53,029 bases of DNA. Source: Lachnospiraceae bacterium. GTDB lineage: Bacteria; Bacillota; Clostridia; Lachnospirales; Lachnospiraceae. Positions 50,765 to 53,029 of the stretch are shown here, in pieces. The translations under genes were made by a program, and so were the position numbers. Within the stretch, counting starts at the first letter, position 1. Every line of letters starts with the position of its first letter. The DNA lies in assembly GCA_017544835.1 (NCBI GenBank), contig JAFYDI010000095.1:1-53029 (forward strand), written 5' to 3'. The notes under the pieces are model-generated. The model searched no databases. It was given only the letters and a program-made list of their open reading frames with translations, and was not told where the DNA came from.

Positions 50765-52653
50765 CAGGTATTCTCCCTTGCCTTTTTGTAAAGATTGTGA
50801 GCCAATGCGCATTTCAAAATTGCTTTCAAATGCCGCATCTCCTCTTCATATTCTTCTTCGGGCGGATAATCTTTCGATAAATGCACATCAATCTCTGCAA
50901 AATCAAGATATTTGCCCCAGTACTCGCGATCCAGGCTCTCGATGATTTCGCGCTTTCTTCGGGCATATTCTTCCTGCCAGCTATCTCTGACCGGAATGTT
51001 TCTTAGGCTCATATCTTCTTTCTCATTAAGCCTATACAAAGATTTCGGAATAATGTCCTTGAAAGCCTCTCGGTAAATATATCTCTTCACACCTTTATGC
51101 GCGTACAAATATCGCGGAATGGAGACTGCGTAGTCAATAACTCTGTAGTCAAAAAACGGCACAAGATATCTCACCCCGCTGTATGCTCCGAAAAGTGCCA
51201 TATTATCAAGTCTGTTGCGGCTTCCGCCACTTTTAATGTATCCTATTGGGTCGAATTCAAACAGTAGTGCGCTTTCTTTCTTAATCTTAAATTGACGGGC
51301 GAAGTCTTCCTTGAGAAGTTCCGGTGACTCAAACCAGTTAAGATATGTCTCCTTAAGACTCTTCTTTGACTCAGCAATATTGGTCAAGCCTTTTTTCAGT
51401 GTACGGAAAATTCTGTTTTTCCCTCTCGTAACAGACCAGAGGTATCGCCAGTAATGATAATACTCGTGATGCGCATACATCTCATAAATATTACTGCGAT
51501 GGCTTACGCCTTCATCGCCGCCGTGCCCGGTAAATATAACATTTGCACCCTTGCTTTTCACAAATTGAGAAGCGTAGATAATCTGGTAAGTATTGGAATT
51601 TGATGGAAATGCAAATCTGAAGTCTCCGGAACCGTTCTCCGGCACGTTAATCTCAGCATTTCTCGCCACTTCTTCCATTCCGTGCTCATAGTTGTCACTT
51701 AAGTGAGAGTAATAACATGAAATGTTCTCTCTCTTACAGATTTCCCCGACAATCAACCGTTCATCGTGCTCGGCCATAGGAACCTCCGAAGGGTCTTTTG
51801 ACCAAGAATAATATATACACTCGCGCCCTGCTCTGTTAATCAAAATATCGATGACGCTTGAATCAAGTCCGCCCGACATTTCGGCACCGACCAAGCCTGA
51901 CACCGCATTGAGCCTGCGATTCACAGAATCCGTAATAAGTTCACGAAGTCCTGCTATGTATTCCTCATCTGATTTTTTCCTGATTTTGGTACTGCCGATT
52001 CTCCAGTACTCAGTAACCGATATTTCTTCATTCCAATTAGTACAGGAAAATTGCAAAAAAGAAGCCGGCGGAACGCACTCGACTCCTTCGTATGGCGTGC
52101 CGAGTAATGTATCTGTATCAAATCCCGAAACCGTCTTATATATCCATTCTTCGATGACTTGTGTCTTAACAAGCGGAAGAGCCAAAAGCCCCCTTATGTC
52201 TGTAGAGAAAGCAACCGTGCATTTATCCTTGTAAAAAAACAAAGGCCGTACTCCCATGTGATCTCTGAAGAGTGTAAGTCTGTCATTATGGGCATCGTAT
52301 ATGGCTCCTGCGAAATCCCCGTTTATATTCTTAAGCGCAGTCAGACCGCTTTTCTTAATATGCATATACAACAGTTCTGCATCAGAAATATCTTCCGGGA
52401 CTTCGCATTCGGCGATTATATCCTCACGATTATAAATCACGGCATCAATTACGGCATGACAATCTCCGTCATTAATAACCGGCACTGTTTGAATATGGTT
52501 ATCGGAAAGCTTCTCCACACAACAACCTATTGAGACTTTATCGCACGTAAACAAAGCTTCTTTGAACATCCCATAAGGACGGTTCCAAGGAAGCATCTGC
52601 TTAATACCGTTATCTGAATTGTCAATCGTGCAGAAACCAAATATTGCGCTCAT
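50764..52653 (-). CDS. asparagine synthetase-like macrolactam cyclase (lasso-peptide C-protein type)
   Basis: 629 residues. The N-terminal half has the glutaminase fold of AsnB but lacks the catalytic Cys2: it begins MSAIFGF where AsnB has MCGI. The synthetase half keeps the ATP pyrophosphate loop EMSGGLDSSVID and the FTGHGGDEG region. AsnB-like proteins without Cys2 that lie next to a short peptide gene are typical lasso-peptide cyclases, which activate an Asp or Glu side chain with ATP and form a ring with the N-terminal amine. The precursor-like gene lies 88 bases upstream behind a terminator. The ribosome site (GGAAGG) is somewhat far from the ATG. A stand-alone asparagine synthetase using ammonia is the alternative. 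Confidence 0.8.
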   Translation of the reverse strand: MSAIFGFCTIDNSDNGIKQMLPWNRPYGMFKEALFTCDKVSIGCCVEKLSDNHIQTVPVINDGDCHAVIDAVIYNREDIIAECEVPEDISDAELLYMHIKKSGLTALKNINGDFAGAIYDAHNDRLTLFRDHMGVRPLFFYKDKCTVAFSTDIRGLLALPLVKTQVIEEWIYKTVSGFDTDTLLGTPYEGVECVPPASFLQFSCTNWNEEISVTEYWRIGSTKIRKKSDEEYIAGLRELITDSVNRRLNAVSGLVGAEMSGGLDSSVIDILINRAGRECIYYSWSKDPSEVPMAEHDERLIVGEICKRENISCYYSHLSDNYEHGMEEVARNAEINVPENGSGDFRFAFPSNSNTYQIIYASQFVKSKGANVIFTGHGGDEGVSHRSNIYEMYAHHEYYHYWRYLWSVTRGKNRIFRTLKKGLTNIAESKKSLKETYLNWFESPELLKEDFARQFKIKKESALLFEFDPIGYIKSGGSRNRLDNMALFGAYSGVRYLVPFFDYRVIDYAVSIPRYLYAHKGVKRYIYREAFKDIIPKSLYRLNEKEDMSLRNIPVRDSWQEEYARRKREIIESLDREYWGKYLDFAEIDVHLSKDYPPEEEYEEEMRHLKAILKCALAHNLYKKARENT

Positions 52654-52694
52654 AGCGATATACGCCTTCCGTCGATTATCGTATATAATTAATT

Positions 52695-52728
52695 ATAAAA
52701 AGGCCTTGCCGTTTATGGCAAGGCCTTT
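52695..52728 (-). terminator. hairpin between the precursor and cyclase genes
   Basis: Perfect 12-bp stem AAAGGCCTTGCC / GGCAAGGCCTTT with a 6-base loop, followed by TTTTATAATT on the minus strand, 13 bases after the precursor stop. It would make precursor mRNA more abundant than cyclase mRNA. Confidence 0.85.
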
Positions 52729-52741
52729 CATTATATCGCAC

Positions 52742-52933
52742 TTATGAATTTCCGTCCTGGGGATCTCCCTGATTAGGGGGTGTAAATAAACCTGTACCGT
52801 TCTTGTTGATGTACTTGTTGTACTCACCATGAGCATCAACACCATCGATACCCTCGAACTTGTTTGTGTGCTTGCCGTTAGCTGTTGCAGAAAGTACTAA
52901 TACTTCCACGTCGGGGCTATTCCATTTCTTCAT
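52742..52933 (-). CDS. RiPP precursor peptide, probable lasso type
   Basis: 63 residues with a strong ribosome site (AGGAGG) eight bases before the ATG. The N-terminal leader MKKWNSPDVEVLVLSAT fits the lasso leader pattern of a basic start, an aromatic, a proline a few residues on and a hydrophobic EVL stretch, with a Thr near the cut site. After it comes NGKHTNKFEGIDG: Gly with Glu eight residues on, or Asn with Glu nine residues on, would give a normal 8- or 9-residue ring. The tail is long for a lasso peptide and rich in Gly, Asn and Asp. The next gene is a cyclase-like protein. Protease and leader-binding genes are not seen and could lie beyond the right edge. Another RiPP class is possible. 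Confidence 0.65.
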   Translation of the reverse strand: MKKWNSPDVEVLVLSATANGKHTNKFEGIDGVDAHGEYNKYINKNGTGLFTPPNQGDPQDGNS

Positions 52934-53029
52934 CTTGCTTCCTCCTCGCTTTGGTATAAAGGGAAATAATCTTGGTAATATCAGAGTAGCAAAATGTATG
53001 TATTCAATCAATAAATCTAACATGTTTGA

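Overview
The window reads as chromosome of a fibre-degrading Firmicute, most likely a Lachnospiraceae member of the Butyrivibrio/Pseudobutyrivibrio type. The basis is the gene content (cytoplasmic GH10 xylanase, GH51, GH43, phosphoketolase, YesM/YesN regulators with a sugar ABC transporter, a T-box, strong AGGAGG-type ribosome sites) and a mid-range GC. No rRNA or tRNA gene and no intact transposase was seen. Most genes are on the minus strand, so operons read from high to low coordinates.

Regions. 1-8.0 kb: a metallophosphoesterase, a hybrid histidine kinase, a phosphoribosyltransferase-like protein with a degenerate PRPP loop, and a dtd-led operon ending in a clan GH-A glycosidase. 8.2-14.6 kb: an operon of MATE transporter, GH51 arabinofuranosidase and a sugar-binding-domain/GGDEF protein, preceded by an EAL-HDOD gene. 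14.8-16.7 kb: a plus-strand group (DUF3795-GNAT fusion, a 33-residue basic peptide, a flavodoxin-fold protein) followed by an intergenic array of five related hairpins. 16.7-21.7 kb: glycerate kinase and an esterase, divergent from a cytoplasmic GH10 xylanase with two C-terminal beta-sandwich modules. 21.8-29.3 kb: YesN/YesM two-component system, two sugar permeases, a sugar-binding lipoprotein and a GH43 enzyme, with probable AraC-type sites in front of the binding-protein gene.

29.4-35.4 kb is an aromatic amino acid block. pheA-aroA-tyrA-aroF is preceded by a 38-codon leader peptide holding eight Tyr and five Phe codons and a transcription attenuator. A TrpB2-type tryptophan synthase follows behind a Trp-specific T-box. 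35.4-42.3 kb: glmS, a 7TM hybrid histidine kinase and phosphoketolase. 42.5-46.6 kb: vanW-like, dltA-like, dltC-like and histidine-phosphatase genes in an overlapping operon, and a methyltransferase. 46.7-47.3 kb: a 42-codon orphan gene with its own promoter and terminator, then a second hairpin array with unrelated arms. 47.3-50.2 kb: PIG-L deacetylase, alpha/beta hydrolase and CapA-family genes. 50.3-52.9 kb: a GNAT acetyltransferase, a Cys2-less asparagine synthetase-like cyclase and a 63-residue precursor peptide, which together look like a lasso-peptide-type RiPP locus cut by the window edge.

How the parts work together: the sugar genes describe import of plant-cell-wall oligosaccharides, cytoplasmic debranching and hydrolysis (GH10, GH51, GH43, esterase), and catabolism through phosphoketolase. 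Aromatic synthesis is controlled by two RNA devices sensing Phe/Tyr and Trp. The least explained items are the two hairpin arrays, the 42-codon gene and the RiPP locus.
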